Program-made: the position numbers and the translations under genes | Shown here: positions 23,739-33,070 of the stretch, one piece after another | Numbering within the stretch: position 1 is the first letter of the stretch | Layout of the letters: each line of letters opens with the position of its first letter | Assembly: GCF_006439355.1 (NCBI RefSeq) | Contig: NZ_VFTG01000003.1 | Span: forward strand, 124,001-188,000 | Reading direction: 5' to 3' | DNA length: 64,000 bases | Source of the DNA: Mesorhizobium sp. B4-1-3 | GTDB lineage: Bacteria; Pseudomonadota; Alphaproteobacteria; Rhizobiales; Rhizobiaceae | The notes under the pieces: generated by a model | The model's input: only the letters and a program-made list of their open reading frames with translations | Databases searched by the model: none | Told to the model about the DNA's origin: nothing

Positions 23739-25262
23739 CTATTCGAGATAGCCTGACGGATCGACCGGGGCCGAGTTCTTGCGCACTTCGAAGTGCAGCT
23801 TGGGCGAGTCGGTGGTGCCGCTCATGCCGGAGAGCGCGATCTCCTGGCCGCGCTTGACTTTCTGGCCGCGCTGCACCTCGATCGAGCTCGCATGGCCGTA
23901 AACGGTGACCAGGCCGTTCTCGTGCCGCACCAGCACGGTGTTGCCGAATTCCTTGAGACCGTCACCGGCATAGATGACCACGCCGTTCTCGGCCGCCTTG
24001 ATCGGCGTTCCTTCCGGCACCGCGATGTCGACGCCGTCCTTACCGGAGCCGAAGCTGGAGATCACGCGGCCGCGTACCGGCCAGCGCATCTTACCGATGC
24101 CGGTCGCGTCGGGCGCCACCGCATCGTCGTCCTCGGCCTGCTGGATGACCTTGGCGTCCTTCTTCGGCGGCGTGTAGGAGGCAAGCGTCTGCGACGGCGT
24201 GGTCTTGACCGGCGGCGGCGTCGTCGCCGTCGTAACCGGATCGACGGCGGGCTTGGCGGCAGCAGCGGCGGGCTTGACGGCCGCCACGACCGTACCGCCG
24301 GCTGGGACCTTGAGCGTCTGGCCGATCTTGAGCAAGCCGTCCTGCATGCCGTTGGCCTGCTTCAGCGCCGTGACGCTGACATGAGTCTTTCTGGCGATCG
24401 AGGACAGCGAGTCGCCCTGTTGCACGGTGTAGGAACCGCCGGCGCCGGCCGGCTTGGCCTCAGCCATCTGCTGGGCGGGCTTCGGGATCTTGGAACCAGC
24501 GGCCGCGGCCGACGCATCGACCTGGGCGGCCGATTTGCCGTCCTTGACCTTCGGCTGCTGCGGCAGCACCGCGACCTTCTCCGGAGCGGGCTGCTTCGGC
24601 GTGTTCGTCGGCTTGCCTTCGGCGACCTTCGGCTCAGCCTTGCTCGAATAGGCATAAGCGGGGATGACGATCTTCTGGCCCGTCCTGATACCCTTCTTCG
24701 GGTCGATCCCGTTGACCTTGGCGATGGCATCGGCCGGCACATGGTAGTGCGCCGCCAGGCCCGAAAGCGTCTCGCCGTCCCGCACCACGATTTCGGTCGC
24801 GTGCGGCGCAGCGCTTGCATTGCGAACGGCATCGGGCTCAGCGGTCTTGAACGGCTTGGCCTGGGCGACCGTGCCGGTGGCCGTCCTGTCGAGATGCGGT
24901 GCAGGAGCAAGCGCGGGAGCCGGCGCAAGGGCAGGAGCGGAAGCCGTACGCATCGGCTTTGCCGGCGCCGACGGAGGCGGCAGCTGCTGCGCCGTGACCG
25001 GCTCGAGGCTCGAACGGCTCACCGACTGGGTGTGCGTGCCGTCGACCGGCGCCGGCGTCACCGTGTCGCCCGGATAGGGCTGGTCGACATTCTGCTTGTT
25101 GATGATGGCGCGCTGATTGTTGGTGGATGATGTGAAGACATCATCGACACCGTTGAAGCGCATCGACTGGGAACTGCACCCGGCCGCCGCGCCGGCAATC
25201 ATCAGGACAGCGCAACCGCGCGCCAGATTGCGTCTGTTTGCCTTCAAGTGATTGAATTGCAT
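23739..25262 (-). CDS. nlpD: NlpD/LppB-type lipoprotein with LysM and degenerate M23 domain
   Basis: 507 residues. A lipoprotein signal ends at the lipobox AGAAAGC (Cys about 29). Two LysM domains follow (EIVVRDGETLSGLAAHYHVP and YTVQQGDSLSSIARKTHVS) with Pro/Ala-rich linkers, then a C-terminal LytM/M23 domain (about 405-507). The first zinc ligand His is missing (KDGVDIAVPEGT instead of HxGxD), as in other NlpD proteins that activate amidases rather than cut peptidoglycan. The ATG at 25262 is chosen. A GTG five codons earlier is weaker. It closes the surE-pcm-nlpD group. Confidence 0.9.
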   Translation of the reverse strand: MQFNHLKANRRNLARGCAVLMIAGAAAGCSSQSMRFNGVDDVFTSSTNNQRAIINKQNVDQPYPGDTVTPAPVDGTHTQSVSRSSLEPVTAQQLPPPSAPAKPMRTASAPALAPAPALAPAPHLDRTATGTVAQAKPFKTAEPDAVRNASAAPHATEIVVRDGETLSGLAAHYHVPADAIAKVNGIDPKKGIRTGQKIVIPAYAYSSKAEPKVAEGKPTNTPKQPAPEKVAVLPQQPKVKDGKSAAQVDASAAAAGSKIPKPAQQMAEAKPAGAGGSYTVQQGDSLSSIARKTHVSVTALKQANGMQDGLLKIGQTLKVPAGGTVVAAVKPAAAAAKPAVDPVTTATTPPPVKTTPSQTLASYTPPKKDAKVIQQAEDDDAVAPDATGIGKMRWPVRGRVISSFGSGKDGVDIAVPEGTPIKAAENGVVIYAGDGLKEFGNTVLVRHENGLVTVYGHASSIEVQRGQKVKRGQEIALSGMSGTTDSPKLHFEVRKNSAPVDPSGYLE

Positions 25263-25400
25263 CGCACTAACCCGCACAGACCCGGTACAAACTGCGCATG
25301 ATTAAAGCGCGTTAATGTTACTGGCCGGTTAACCCGTTAGAATCCGGCGAAAATTTTCTTAAAACATTGGCGGAAATTTTGGCGAAGGCGCCAAAGCCCG

Positions 25401-26054
25401 CTAGATCACCGCGGCGACGCTGCGCAGGATCGGCTGCAGCCTGACCATGCCGATGTCCTCGCGCTCGAAGCGGCTGCCGACCTTGGTGAGCTTGGCCAGC
25501 ACCTGCTCGCCCTCCTCCGGGCCGATCGGCGCGATGACCACGCCGCCGCTCGACAGCTGGTCGAGCAGGAAGCGCGGCAGGCTGTCAAAGGCCGCCCAGG
25601 CGACGATGCGGTCGAACGGCCCTTCATTGGGCAGGCCATTCGAGCCATCGGCTTGGCGGACGATGACATTGCTGATGCCCAGCGCCTCGAAGCGCTGCTT
25701 TGCCTGCTCGGTCAGGGTCTTGTAGCGGTCGATGGTGATGACGCGCGCCGCCAGCCTCGACATGACCGCGGCCGTGTACCCCGAGCCGGTGCCGATCTCG
25801 AGCACGCGGTTGCCCGGCTCGATATGAAGGGCCGCGATCACGGCGGCCTGCAGATCGGCGCCCTCGATCGCCTCGCCGCATTCGATCGGCAGCATGCCGT
25901 CCGACCAGGCGAGCGCGTGGAACTGGGCCGACAGGAAACCGCGCCGCGGCGTCGCCTCGAAGGCGGCGACGAGCGCCTTCGGCGCGGTGCCCCTGCCCCG
26001 CAGCCTGAGCAGGAAAGCGGCGAAACCTTCGCGGTCGTCGATGCCCGTGTTCAT
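25401..26054 (-). CDS. pcm: Protein-L-isoaspartate O-methyltransferase
   Basis: 217 residues. Repairs isoaspartyl residues in aged proteins using S-adenosylmethionine. SAM motif I reads VLEIGTGSGYTAA (84-96), preceded by the family's RxxF and ML/IxCGxAI region (DGMLPIECGEAIE, 52-64). Motif II follows as DRIVAWAAF. It starts 12 bases downstream of surE, in the classical surE-pcm-nlpD order. A second Pcm-like gene lies at 51635. Confidence 0.93.
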   Translation of the reverse strand: MNTGIDDREGFAAFLLRLRGRGTAPKALVAAFEATPRRGFLSAQFHALAWSDGMLPIECGEAIEGADLQAAVIAALHIEPGNRVLEIGTGSGYTAAVMSRLAARVITIDRYKTLTEQAKQRFEALGISNVIVRQADGSNGLPNEGPFDRIVAWAAFDSLPRFLLDQLSSGGVVIAPIGPEEGEQVLAKLTKVGSRFEREDIGMVRLQPILRSVAAVI

Positions 26055-26066
26055 GCCAAACCTTAT

Positions 26067-26825
26067 TTATGACAGCGCCTTGGTCAGTTGATCGCGCAGT
26101 TCATGGGCGGTGAGGTCGAGCTGCAGCGGCGTCACCGACACCAGCCGGTTGCGCATCGCGTAAAGGTCCGTGCCCTTCTTGCCCTCGACCGGCTCGCGGC
26201 CGAAGCGCAGCCAGTAATAAGGCAGGCCGCGCCCGTCGCGCCGCTCGTCGACCCAGAGGCTATGCACCAGCTTGCCTTGCGAGGTGACGACGGTGCCCTC
26301 CACCTCGTCGGGCGCGCAGTTCGGAAAATTGACGTTGAGCAGCACGCCGTCCGGCAGCGGCGTTTCCACCAGCCGCTTCAGCAGCGCCGGCGCCAGCGCC
26401 TCGGTCGTCTCGTAGGGGACGACGCGGTCCTCGCCGACATAGGAATAGGCCTGGCTGACCGCGATCGAGCGCACGCCCAGCAGCGCGCCTTCCATGGCGC
26501 CCGCCACGGTGCCGGAATAGGTCACATCGTCGGCGATGTTGGCGCCGGAATTGACGCCGGACAGGATCAGGTCCGGCGGTCCGGGCAGGATCTTCTTCGT
26601 GCCCATGATGACGCAGTCGGTCGGCGTGCCGCGCACGGCATAATGCCTCTCGCCGATCTTGCGTAACCTGAGCGGCTCCGAGATCGAAAGCGAATGCGCG
26701 TAACCGGACTGGTCCTGCTCCGGCGCCACCACCCAGACATCGTCCGACAGTGTGCGGGCGATGCGTTCGAGCGACGCCAGCCCCTCGGCGTGGATGCCGT
26801 CGTCGTTGGTCAGAAGAATACGCAT
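26067..26825 (-). CDS. surE: 5'/3'-nucleotidase SurE
   Basis: 252 residues. Dephosphorylates nucleoside 5'- and 3'-monophosphates and short polyphosphates. It begins with the metal-binding [16 protein letters not shown] (Asp8, Asp9) and contains [23 protein letters not shown], the Asn/Ser metal and phosphate site. The ATG at 26825 is the family start and lies four bases from the serS stop, so the genes are co-transcribed. Confidence 0.95.
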   Translation of the reverse strand: MRILLTNDDGIHAEGLASLERIARTLSDDVWVVAPEQDQSGYAHSLSISEPLRLRKIGERHYAVRGTPTDCVIMGTKKILPGPPDLILSGVNSGANIADDVTYSGTVAGAMEGALLGVRSIAVSQAYSYVGEDRVVPYETTEALAPALLKRLVETPLPDGVLLNVNFPNCAPDEVEGTVVTSQGKLVHSLWVDERRDGRGLPYYWLRFGREPVEGKKGTDLYAMRNRLVSVTPLQLDLTAHELRDQLTKALS

Positions 26826-26829
26826 CAAG

Positions 26830-28134
26830 TCACTTCGCTTCGATCTTGGCGAGACCACCCATATAAGGCCGCAGCACTTCAGGAATGGTTACGCTGCCAT
26901 CCTCATTCTGGTAGTTTTCGATGACGGCAATAAGAGCGCGGCCGACCGCCGTGCCCGAGCCGTTCAGCGTGTGAACGAAGCGGTTGCCCTTGCCGTCCTT
27001 GTCCTTGTAGCGGGCATCCATGCGCCTGGCCTGGAAATCGCCGCAGACCGAGCAGGACGAGATTTCGCGATAGGCGTTCTGTCCCGGCAGCCAGACCTCG
27101 ATGTCGTAGGTCTTGCGCGCGCCGAAACCCATGTCGCCGGTGCAGAGCGTCACCGTGCGGAACGGCAGGCCGAGCCGCTTCAGCACTTCCTCGGCGCATT
27201 CCGTCATGCGCTCATGCTCGGCGATCGAGCTCTCCTGGTCGGTGATCGAGACCAGCTCGACCTTGTAGAACTGGTGCTGGCGCAGCATGCCGCGCGTATC
27301 GCGGCCGGCCGAGCCCGCTTCCGAACGGAAGCACGGCGTCAGCGCCGTGTAGCGCAACGGCAATTTTTCATGAGGCGTGATTTCCTCGCGCACGAGATTG
27401 GTTAGCGGCACCTCGGCAGTCGGGATCAGGCCGAGGCGGCCATCGCCATGCGGCGTGAAGAACAGGTCGTCCTCGAATTTCGGCAGCTGGTTGGTGCCGA
27501 ACAGCACCTCGTCGCGCACCATCAGCGGCGGGATGACCTCTTCATAGCCGTGCTCGGTGGTGTGCAGGTCGAGCATGAACTGGCCGAGCGCCCGCTCCAT
27601 GCGCGCCAGCTGGCTCTTCAGCACCGTGAAGCGCGAGCCGGACAGCTTCGCCGCCCGCTCGAAATCCATCATGCCGAGTGCTTCGCCAATCTCGAAATGC
27701 TCCTTCACCCAGTTCGGGCGCGTCGGCACCTCGCCGACGATGCGCTTGACGACATTGTCGTGCTCGTCCTTGCCGACGGGCACGTCCGCCAGCGGCACGT
27801 TGGGCAGCACCGCCAGCGCGTCGTTCAGCGCCTTGTCGAGCTCACGCTCGCGCGCCTCGCCATTCTGGATGAACGCCTTGATGTCGCTGACTTCGCCCTT
27901 GAGCTTCTCCGCAAGCGCTGCATCACCCGAACGCATGGCATTGCCGATCTCCTTCGAGGCGGCATTGCGGCGCTCCTGCTTGATCTGCAACTCGCTCAGA
28001 TGCGAACGCCGCGCCTCGTCCTTGGCGATCAGATCGTCGACCGTGGACTGCGCCTCGCCAGCGGACCACGAGCGCTTCACCAGCGCCTCGACAAGGGCCT
28101 TTGGGTTGTCGCGAATCCATTTGATGTCAAGCAT
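26830..28134 (-). CDS. serS: Seryl-tRNA synthetase
   Basis: 434 residues. An N-terminal coiled-coil arm for tRNA (about 30-105) precedes a class II catalytic core with motif 2 ([21 protein letters not shown]) and motif 3 ([18 protein letters not shown]). It charges tRNA-Ser in the cytoplasm. It sits between tatC and surE in the conserved alphaproteobacterial order. Confidence 0.97.
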   Translation of the reverse strand: MLDIKWIRDNPKALVEALVKRSWSAGEAQSTVDDLIAKDEARRSHLSELQIKQERRNAASKEIGNAMRSGDAALAEKLKGEVSDIKAFIQNGEARERELDKALNDALAVLPNVPLADVPVGKDEHDNVVKRIVGEVPTRPNWVKEHFEIGEALGMMDFERAAKLSGSRFTVLKSQLARMERALGQFMLDLHTTEHGYEEVIPPLMVRDEVLFGTNQLPKFEDDLFFTPHGDGRLGLIPTAEVPLTNLVREEITPHEKLPLRYTALTPCFRSEAGSAGRDTRGMLRQHQFYKVELVSITDQESSIAEHERMTECAEEVLKRLGLPFRTVTLCTGDMGFGARKTYDIEVWLPGQNAYREISSCSVCGDFQARRMDARYKDKDGKGNRFVHTLNGSGTAVGRALIAVIENYQNEDGSVTIPEVLRPYMGGLAKIEAK

Positions 28135-28238
28135 GGTCGATCCTCAAAAGTAAGGATCGAGGGCGTAAACCGCATCTGCCATCGATGCAAGACGGCGGAT
28201 AAGCGCGCCGCTGCTATTTCCCGACCGGGAAGCCCCGT

Positions 28239-29099
28239 TTAGGTGGACGAGGCGTCCGGGTCGCTCGCGACCGAGTTCCCCGCCTCCGCCTGCTCGCGCG
28301 CCAGGCGGTCGCGCGCCTGGGCGCGCTCGATCATGCGCGAGGACCAGATGGCGACCTCGTAGAGGATGATCGTCGGGATGGCGAGGCCGCACTGGCTCAT
28401 CGGATCGGGCGGCGTCAGCACGGCGGCAACGACGAAGGAAAGCACGATCGCCCATTTGCGCTTCTCGGCCAGCGCCTGCGACGACAGAAGCCCGACGCGC
28501 GTCAAAAGGCTGGTCACCACCGGCAGCTGGAACACCAGGCCGAAGGAGAAGATCAGCGTCATGATCAGGCTGAGATATTCCGAAACCTTCGGCAGCAGCG
28601 AAATCTGCACCTGGTCGTTGGTGCCGACCTGCTGCATGGCCAGGAAGAACCACATCACCATCGGGGTGAAGAAGAAATAGACCAGCGAGGCGCCCATCAG
28701 GAACAGGATGGGCGACGCGATCAGGAACGGCAGGAATGCGCTGCGCTCGTTCTTGTAGAGGCCCGGCGCGATGAACTTGTAGATCTGCGTGGCGATCAGC
28801 GGGAAGGCGATCACCATGCCGCCGAACATGGCGAGCTTCACCTGGGTGAAGAAGAACTCCTGTGGCGCTGTATAGATCAGCTCGACCTTGTGCGGGTCGA
28901 GGCCCGCCCATTGGGTCGCCCATTTGAACGGGACGACCAGAAGGTTGAACAGCCGCTTGGCAAAGAAGAAGCAGACGAGAAAGGCGACGAAAAATCCGCC
29001 CAGCGACCAGATCAGGCGGCGACGCAGCTCGATGAGATGCTCGATCAGCGGCGCGGACGATTTCTCGATTTCTTCCTTTTCCTTGTCCGAAACGCTCAC
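28239..29099 (-). CDS. tatC: Sec-independent translocase subunit TatC
   Basis: 286 residues with six transmembrane helices. It carries the TatC N-terminal signature (PLIEHLIELRRRLIWSLGGF, 16-35), which binds twin-arginine signals. The start is GTG at 29099, overlapping the tatB stop by four bases (GTGA), so the pair is translationally coupled. The C-terminal tail after the last helix is acidic and Ala-rich. It acts with TatA and TatB to export folded proteins. Confidence 0.96.
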   Translation of the reverse strand: MSVSDKEKEEIEKSSAPLIEHLIELRRRLIWSLGGFFVAFLVCFFFAKRLFNLLVVPFKWATQWAGLDPHKVELIYTAPQEFFFTQVKLAMFGGMVIAFPLIATQIYKFIAPGLYKNERSAFLPFLIASPILFLMGASLVYFFFTPMVMWFFLAMQQVGTNDQVQISLLPKVSEYLSLIMTLIFSFGLVFQLPVVTSLLTRVGLLSSQALAEKRKWAIVLSFVVAAVLTPPDPMSQCGLAIPTIILYEVAIWSSRMIERAQARDRLAREQAEAGNSVASDPDASST

Positions 29100-29818
29100 T
29101 TGGTGCCGCCCGTCATCTTCTTGCCGTCGGTTGCCTTCTTCGCGGCCGGCTTCTTCGCCGAGGCAGGCTCCGCCTCAGCCTTGGGCGCGGCTTTCCTGGC
29201 GGGCGCGGCGGCCTTAACCGCAGCCGGCGCGGCCTTGGCCGGCGCCTTCGCGGCGGATGCCTTCGATGTCGTCTTGACCGCCGTGCCGGCGGCCCTTGCC
29301 TTGGCGGCCGCCGCCTTTTTCGCCGGCTTGGCCGGAACGGCGGTCTCCGAAACCGGTACGGTGACGGACGCGTCCGTCATGGTTGGAAAGATCGGGGCGG
29401 CCGAGGCAGCCTCGGCTCCGTTGACGACGGGCATGTCCGTCACGCCGTTCTTGAGCGGTTCGGCGGCCTGCGGCGTCTCTGCTGCCGGCGCCGCCGGATC
29501 GGCGGCCGGTTTGGGCTTCATCATCGTATCGACGCCGGCCCGCACATCGGCCGCGGCCTGCTCGAACGGATTGAGCTGCTTGCGCACCTCGTTCATCGGG
29601 TTGAGGCCGCGCAAGCTATCGATCGAGCTCTTCACGTCGTCGAGCTCGGCTTCCTTCAGCGCCTCGTTGAACTGCTTCTGGAAGTCGCCGGCCATGGCGC
29701 GCAATTTCGCCGCGGTGCGGCCGAAGGTGCGAAGCATGTTGGGCAAATCCTTAGGCCCGACGACCACGATCATGACGACCGCAATCACCAGCAGTTCGCT
29801 CCAACCGACTTCGAACAT
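29096..29818 (-). CDS. tatB: Sec-independent translocase subunit TatB
   Basis: 240 residues. It has a single N-terminal helix (MFEVGWSELLVIAVVMIVVVGPKDLP) with the FEVGWSEL and VGPKDLP signatures, an amphipathic helix (about 28-70), and a long Ala/Lys/Pro-rich tail (from about 110) that resembles a disordered linker. It is longer than the Escherichia coli protein (171). It receives Tat substrates together with TatC. Confidence 0.95.
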   Translation of the reverse strand: MFEVGWSELLVIAVVMIVVVGPKDLPNMLRTFGRTAAKLRAMAGDFQKQFNEALKEAELDDVKSSIDSLRGLNPMNEVRKQLNPFEQAAADVRAGVDTMMKPKPAADPAAPAAETPQAAEPLKNGVTDMPVVNGAEAASAAPIFPTMTDASVTVPVSETAVPAKPAKKAAAAKARAAGTAVKTTSKASAAKAPAKAAPAAVKAAAPARKAAPKAEAEPASAKKPAAKKATDGKKMTGGTK

Positions 29819-29838
29819 GACAATCTATTCCGACGTGT

Positions 29839-29883
29839 GCATGCCGCCCGCATTTACGATGCGGTTTTGGGACAACGGCATGC
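29839..29883. repeat. Interspersed palindromic repeat inside the tat operon
   Basis: GCATGCCG (29839-29846) pairs with CGGCATGC (29876-29883). Within lies CGCATTTACGATGCG and the GCGGTTTTGGGACAA core shared with the copies at 8699 and 17655. It occupies the 83-base gap between tatA and tatB, so the mRNA would carry a hairpin between these two cistrons. Confidence 0.7.
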
Positions 29884-29901
29884 TCAAAGCAACAACCGAG
29901 A

Positions 29902-30120
29902 TCAGCTCTTGCTGACCTTTTCCTTGGCCGGCGAAACAGTCTCGTCAGCGCGATGCTCGACGGTACGCTTGTCGTCAACGTCGTCGTCGGCCATGCCCTT
30001 CTTGAAACTCTTGATGCCCTTGGCCATGTCGCCCATCAGCTCGGGGATCTTGCCGCGGCCGAACACCAGAAGCACGATGACCAGCACGATCATCCAGTGC
30101 CAAATCGAAAACGAACCCAT
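29902..30120 (-). CDS. tatA: Sec-independent translocase subunit TatA
   Basis: 72 residues. A short N-terminal helix ([17 protein letters not shown]) ends in the [13 protein letters not shown] hinge and starts an amphipathic helix. The acidic-basic tail ends [12 protein letters not shown]. TatA forms the protein-conducting assembly of the Tat system. It is the first tat gene. Confidence 0.95.
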   Translation of the reverse strand: MGSFSIWHWMIVLVIVLLVFGRGKIPELMGDMAKGIKSFKKGMADDDVDDKRTVEHRADETVSPAKEKVSKS

Positions 30121-30299
30121 TGCTACTCTCTCTCGAATGTTTTCCCTGGCGATGATCTATGCGTTTTCGCTCGGGGATTCAAACATAACCGCTTCGAAGT
30201 TGATAAAATGGCTAGCGGATGTCACGCACTTTCGGCGTGAGCGGCTTGCTACGAATCCGCGCAGCCTCTGCTAATAGACCATTCGCGGCGATTTGATGG

Positions 30300-31055
30300 T
30301 CACTCGTCGGTGACGCGCGGCGTCAGCAGCCCGAGCTCCTCGAGGTCGATATCGGTCAGCGCGTCCTCGTCCTCGGCGAGCGCGTCCGGGTCGGCCGGCG
30401 GCACCGGCATCGAGAAGTTGGCCGGCATGCGCGTCGAAAGCAGGCCGGCGCCCTTCAGCTCTTCCATGCCGGGCAGATCGCGGATCTCTTCCAGCGCAAA
30501 ATGATCGAGGAAAGCGTCGGTGGTGCCATAGGTCACCGGCCGTCCGGGCGTGCGGCGGCGGCCGCGCATCCTGACCCATTCCGTTTCGAGCAGCGTGTCG
30601 AGCGTGCCTTTCGACGTTTCGACGCCTCTGATGTCTTCGATTTCGGCCCGCGTGACCGGCTGATGGTAGGCGATGATCGCCAGTACTTCGAGCGCCGCAC
30701 GCGAAAGCTTCCTCTGCTGGACGGAGTCCCGGCTCATCAGGAAAGCCAGATCGCCCGCGGTGCGGAACGCCCAGGCGTCGCCGACCCGCACCAGGTTGAC
30801 GCCGCGCTTGGCATAGATTTCCTGCAGGTCCGCCATTGCAGCGGCGATGTTCACGCCTTCCGGCAGGCGCGCGGCAAGCTGCTTTTCGCTGACGGGCTCG
30901 GCGCTGGCGAAAACGATCGCCTCGGCCATGCGCACGGCTTCCGACAATTGCAGCCGCTCAGCGGGGTTTTCGATGGAACCCTGCTCGGCCATCTCGTCTT
31001 CCGGCTCGTCCTCGACCTTGAACGGGATGACCGAAGCGTTGGCGCGTTCGCTCAT
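30300..31055 (-). CDS. scpB: Segregation and condensation protein B
   Basis: 251 residues with two winged-helix domains (about 40-200). The core LSRAALEVLAIIAYHQPVTRAEIEDIRGV is diagnostic. The C-terminal tail is acidic (ALAEDEDALTDIDLEELGLL). ScpB forms the SMC condensin with ScpA. Its ATG overlaps the scpA stop by four bases, so they are coupled. Confidence 0.94.
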   Translation of the reverse strand: MSERANASVIPFKVEDEPEDEMAEQGSIENPAERLQLSEAVRMAEAIVFASAEPVSEKQLAARLPEGVNIAAAMADLQEIYAKRGVNLVRVGDAWAFRTAGDLAFLMSRDSVQQRKLSRAALEVLAIIAYHQPVTRAEIEDIRGVETSKGTLDTLLETEWVRMRGRRRTPGRPVTYGTTDAFLDHFALEEIRDLPGMEELKGAGLLSTRMPANFSMPVPPADPDALAEDEDALTDIDLEELGLLTPRVTDE

Positions 31056-31894
31056 GATACCACCTCGACTGCCCTAACCCCTTGCGCGCGGCCGCGCAGA
31101 TAGATCGGCGCGAACACCTGGTCCTGCCGCACTTCCAATTTGCCTTCGCGCACCATCTCCAGCGTCGCGGCGAACGAGCTCGCCATCGCCGTGCGCTTCT
31201 CTTCCGGCGCCGCCAGATATTCGATCAGGAAGCTGTCGAGCGTCGTCCAGTCGCCGACCGAGCCGATCAGCCGCCCCAGCACCTCGCGCGCGTCCTTCAG
31301 CGACCACACGGCGCGCCTGGCGATCGTCACATTGTTGATCGCCTGCCGCTGGCGCTGCTGCGCGTAGGCGGTGAGCAGATCAAAGAGCGAAGCCGAAAAG
31401 CTGTTGCGCTTCTCGATGATGACCATTTCCGGCATGCCGCGCGCAAATACGTCGCGGCCAAGCCGGTTGCGGTTGACCAGCCGCGCCGCGGCGTCGCGCA
31501 TGGCTTCCAGCCGCTTCAGCCGGAATTGCAGCACCGCCGCCAGTTCCTCGCCGCTTTCGCCCTCCTCGCCCGGCTGTTTCGGGATCAAGAGCTTCGACTT
31601 CAGGAAGGCGAGCCACGCCGCCATCACCAGATAGTCGGCGGCCAGCTCCAGCCTCAGGGCCCGCACCTTCTCGATGAAGGCGAGATATTGCTCGGCCAAA
31701 GCCAGGATCGAAATACGCGCCAGATCGACCTTCTGGTTGCGGGCAAGATGCAGCAGAAGATCGAGCGGGCCTTCGAAACCGGCCACGTCGACGACCAGCG
31801 ACGGATCGCCCGTCAGACGTGAATCGTCGTTCTCGGCCCACAGACGGTCCATCGGTGCGGCCTTCGCGGCCTTGCCTTCCAATGTCTCCGCCAC
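31052..31894 (-). CDS. scpA: Segregation and condensation protein A (kleisin)
   Basis: 280 residues. It has the ScpA N-terminal motif DVAGFEGPLDLLLHLARNQKVDLARI and the core YLVMAAWLAFLKSKLLIPK. The start is GTG at 31894 with AAAGGCAA upstream. An ATG at 31852 is a possible alternative that would drop 14 residues. It is 21 bases downstream of nagZ and coupled to scpB. Confidence 0.93.
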   Translation of the reverse strand: MAETLEGKAAKAAPMDRLWAENDDSRLTGDPSLVVDVAGFEGPLDLLLHLARNQKVDLARISILALAEQYLAFIEKVRALRLELAADYLVMAAWLAFLKSKLLIPKQPGEEGESGEELAAVLQFRLKRLEAMRDAAARLVNRNRLGRDVFARGMPEMVIIEKRNSFSASLFDLLTAYAQQRQRQAINNVTIARRAVWSLKDAREVLGRLIGSVGDWTTLDSFLIEYLAAPEEKRTAMASSFAATLEMVREGKLEVRQDQVFAPIYLRGRAQGVRAVEVVS

Positions 31895-31915
31895 TTGCCT
31901 TTCGTCCCTTCCGGT

Positions 31916-32935
31916 TCAGGCCACCGCTTCGAAATAGGTAGCAAATTCCGCGCGTATCGCCGTTTCGTCGGCGACATCGCGCTCCTTTATATAGGTCAGC
32001 GCCCGCCCCGCGCGTTGCAAGGACTTGCCCGACAGCGCCGTCGTGCGCGAGGCGATCCCCGACATCTCCTCGAAAACGCCATTGCAGTGAAGGACGAGAT
32101 CGCAGCCGGCCGCAAGGATCGAGGCCGCCTTTGTCGGGAAATCCCCAGAAAGTGCCTTCATCGAGGTGTCGTCGCTCATCAGCAGCCCGTCGAAGCCGAT
32201 CTCGCCGCGGATCACTTGGTTGACGACCTTCGCGGACGTGGTCGCCGGATTATCGGGATCGACGGCGCTGTAGACGACATGCGCGGTCATCGCCATCGGC
32301 AGCCCGTTCAACGCCTTGAACGGGGCGAAATCGTGCCGGCTGAGCTCCTCGAGCGGCGTATCGACGGTCGGCAGCGCGAAATGCGTGTCGGCAGAGGCGC
32401 GGCCGTGGCCGGGAATATGCTTCATCACCGGCAGCACGCCGCCCGACATCAGACCCTCGGCCGAAGCCCGGCCAAGCTCGATCACCGCATTGGGCTCCTT
32501 GCCATAGGCGCGCGCGCCGATGACGTCGCTCGCACCCTCGACTGGAACGTCGAGCACCGGCAGGCAGTCCGCCGTTATACCCAGGCGGGAGAGATCGAAG
32601 GCATGCAGCCGCGCCATCAGCCAGGCAGCGCGGCGGCCAGCCTCGCGATCATCGCGCCACAGCGCGCCGAGCGCGCCGCCGGCCGGATAGTTCGGCGCCA
32701 GCGGCGGCCGCAGGCGCTGCACCCTGCCGCCTTCCTGATCGATGAAGACCGGAGCGTGCGGGCGGCCGACGCAGTCGCGCATCGAGGCGACGAGGTCGCG
32801 GATCTGCCCGGCTTCGCCGATGTTGCGTGCAAACAGGATGAAGCCCCAGGGACGTTCGTCCCGATAGAAACGGACTTCGTCTTCAGTGAGGGATTTGCCG
32901 GCGCAGCCAAGGATCATGGATTTTGATTCGCTCAT
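31916..32935 (-). CDS. nagZ: Beta-N-acetylhexosaminidase, peptidoglycan recycling
   Basis: 339 residues, glycoside hydrolase family 3. The signature KHIPGHG (172-178) provides the His acid/base, and the SDDTSM region (254-259) carries the Asp nucleophile. It removes N-acetylglucosamine from anhydro-muropeptides in the cytoplasm. The ATG at 32935 gives a normal N-terminus. An ATG at 32917 is possible, as ribosome sites are weak for both. It lies between the SPOR-protein gene and scpA, a frequent alphaproteobacterial arrangement. Confidence 0.93.
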   Translation of the reverse strand: MSESKSMILGCAGKSLTEDEVRFYRDERPWGFILFARNIGEAGQIRDLVASMRDCVGRPHAPVFIDQEGGRVQRLRPPLAPNYPAGGALGALWRDDREAGRRAAWLMARLHAFDLSRLGITADCLPVLDVPVEGASDVIGARAYGKEPNAVIELGRASAEGLMSGGVLPVMKHIPGHGRASADTHFALPTVDTPLEELSRHDFAPFKALNGLPMAMTAHVVYSAVDPDNPATTSAKVVNQVIRGEIGFDGLLMSDDTSMKALSGDFPTKAASILAAGCDLVLHCNGVFEEMSGIASRTTALSGKSLQRAGRALTYIKERDVADETAIRAEFATYFEAVA

Positions 32936-33020
32936 AGACGGAAGCTTAAGGCTTTGAGCGGGCAAAGGGAATCACCCCTGCCCTTCGGCCGGCCAAAGCC
33001 CACAACCGTCCACAACGAAA

Positions 33021-33050
33021 AGCCGGCGCGGCCTCACGGCGGCGCCGGCT
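33021..33050 (-). terminator. Stem-loop after the SPOR gene
   Basis: AGCCGGCGC and GCGCCGGCT form a 9-bp stem. On the minus strand it is followed by TTTCGTT. A weak Rho-independent terminator about 20 bases after the stop codon, so transcription of nagZ may partly depend on readthrough or its own promoter. Confidence 0.5.
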
Positions 33051-33070
33051 CTGAGAGATCAATATTCCCG

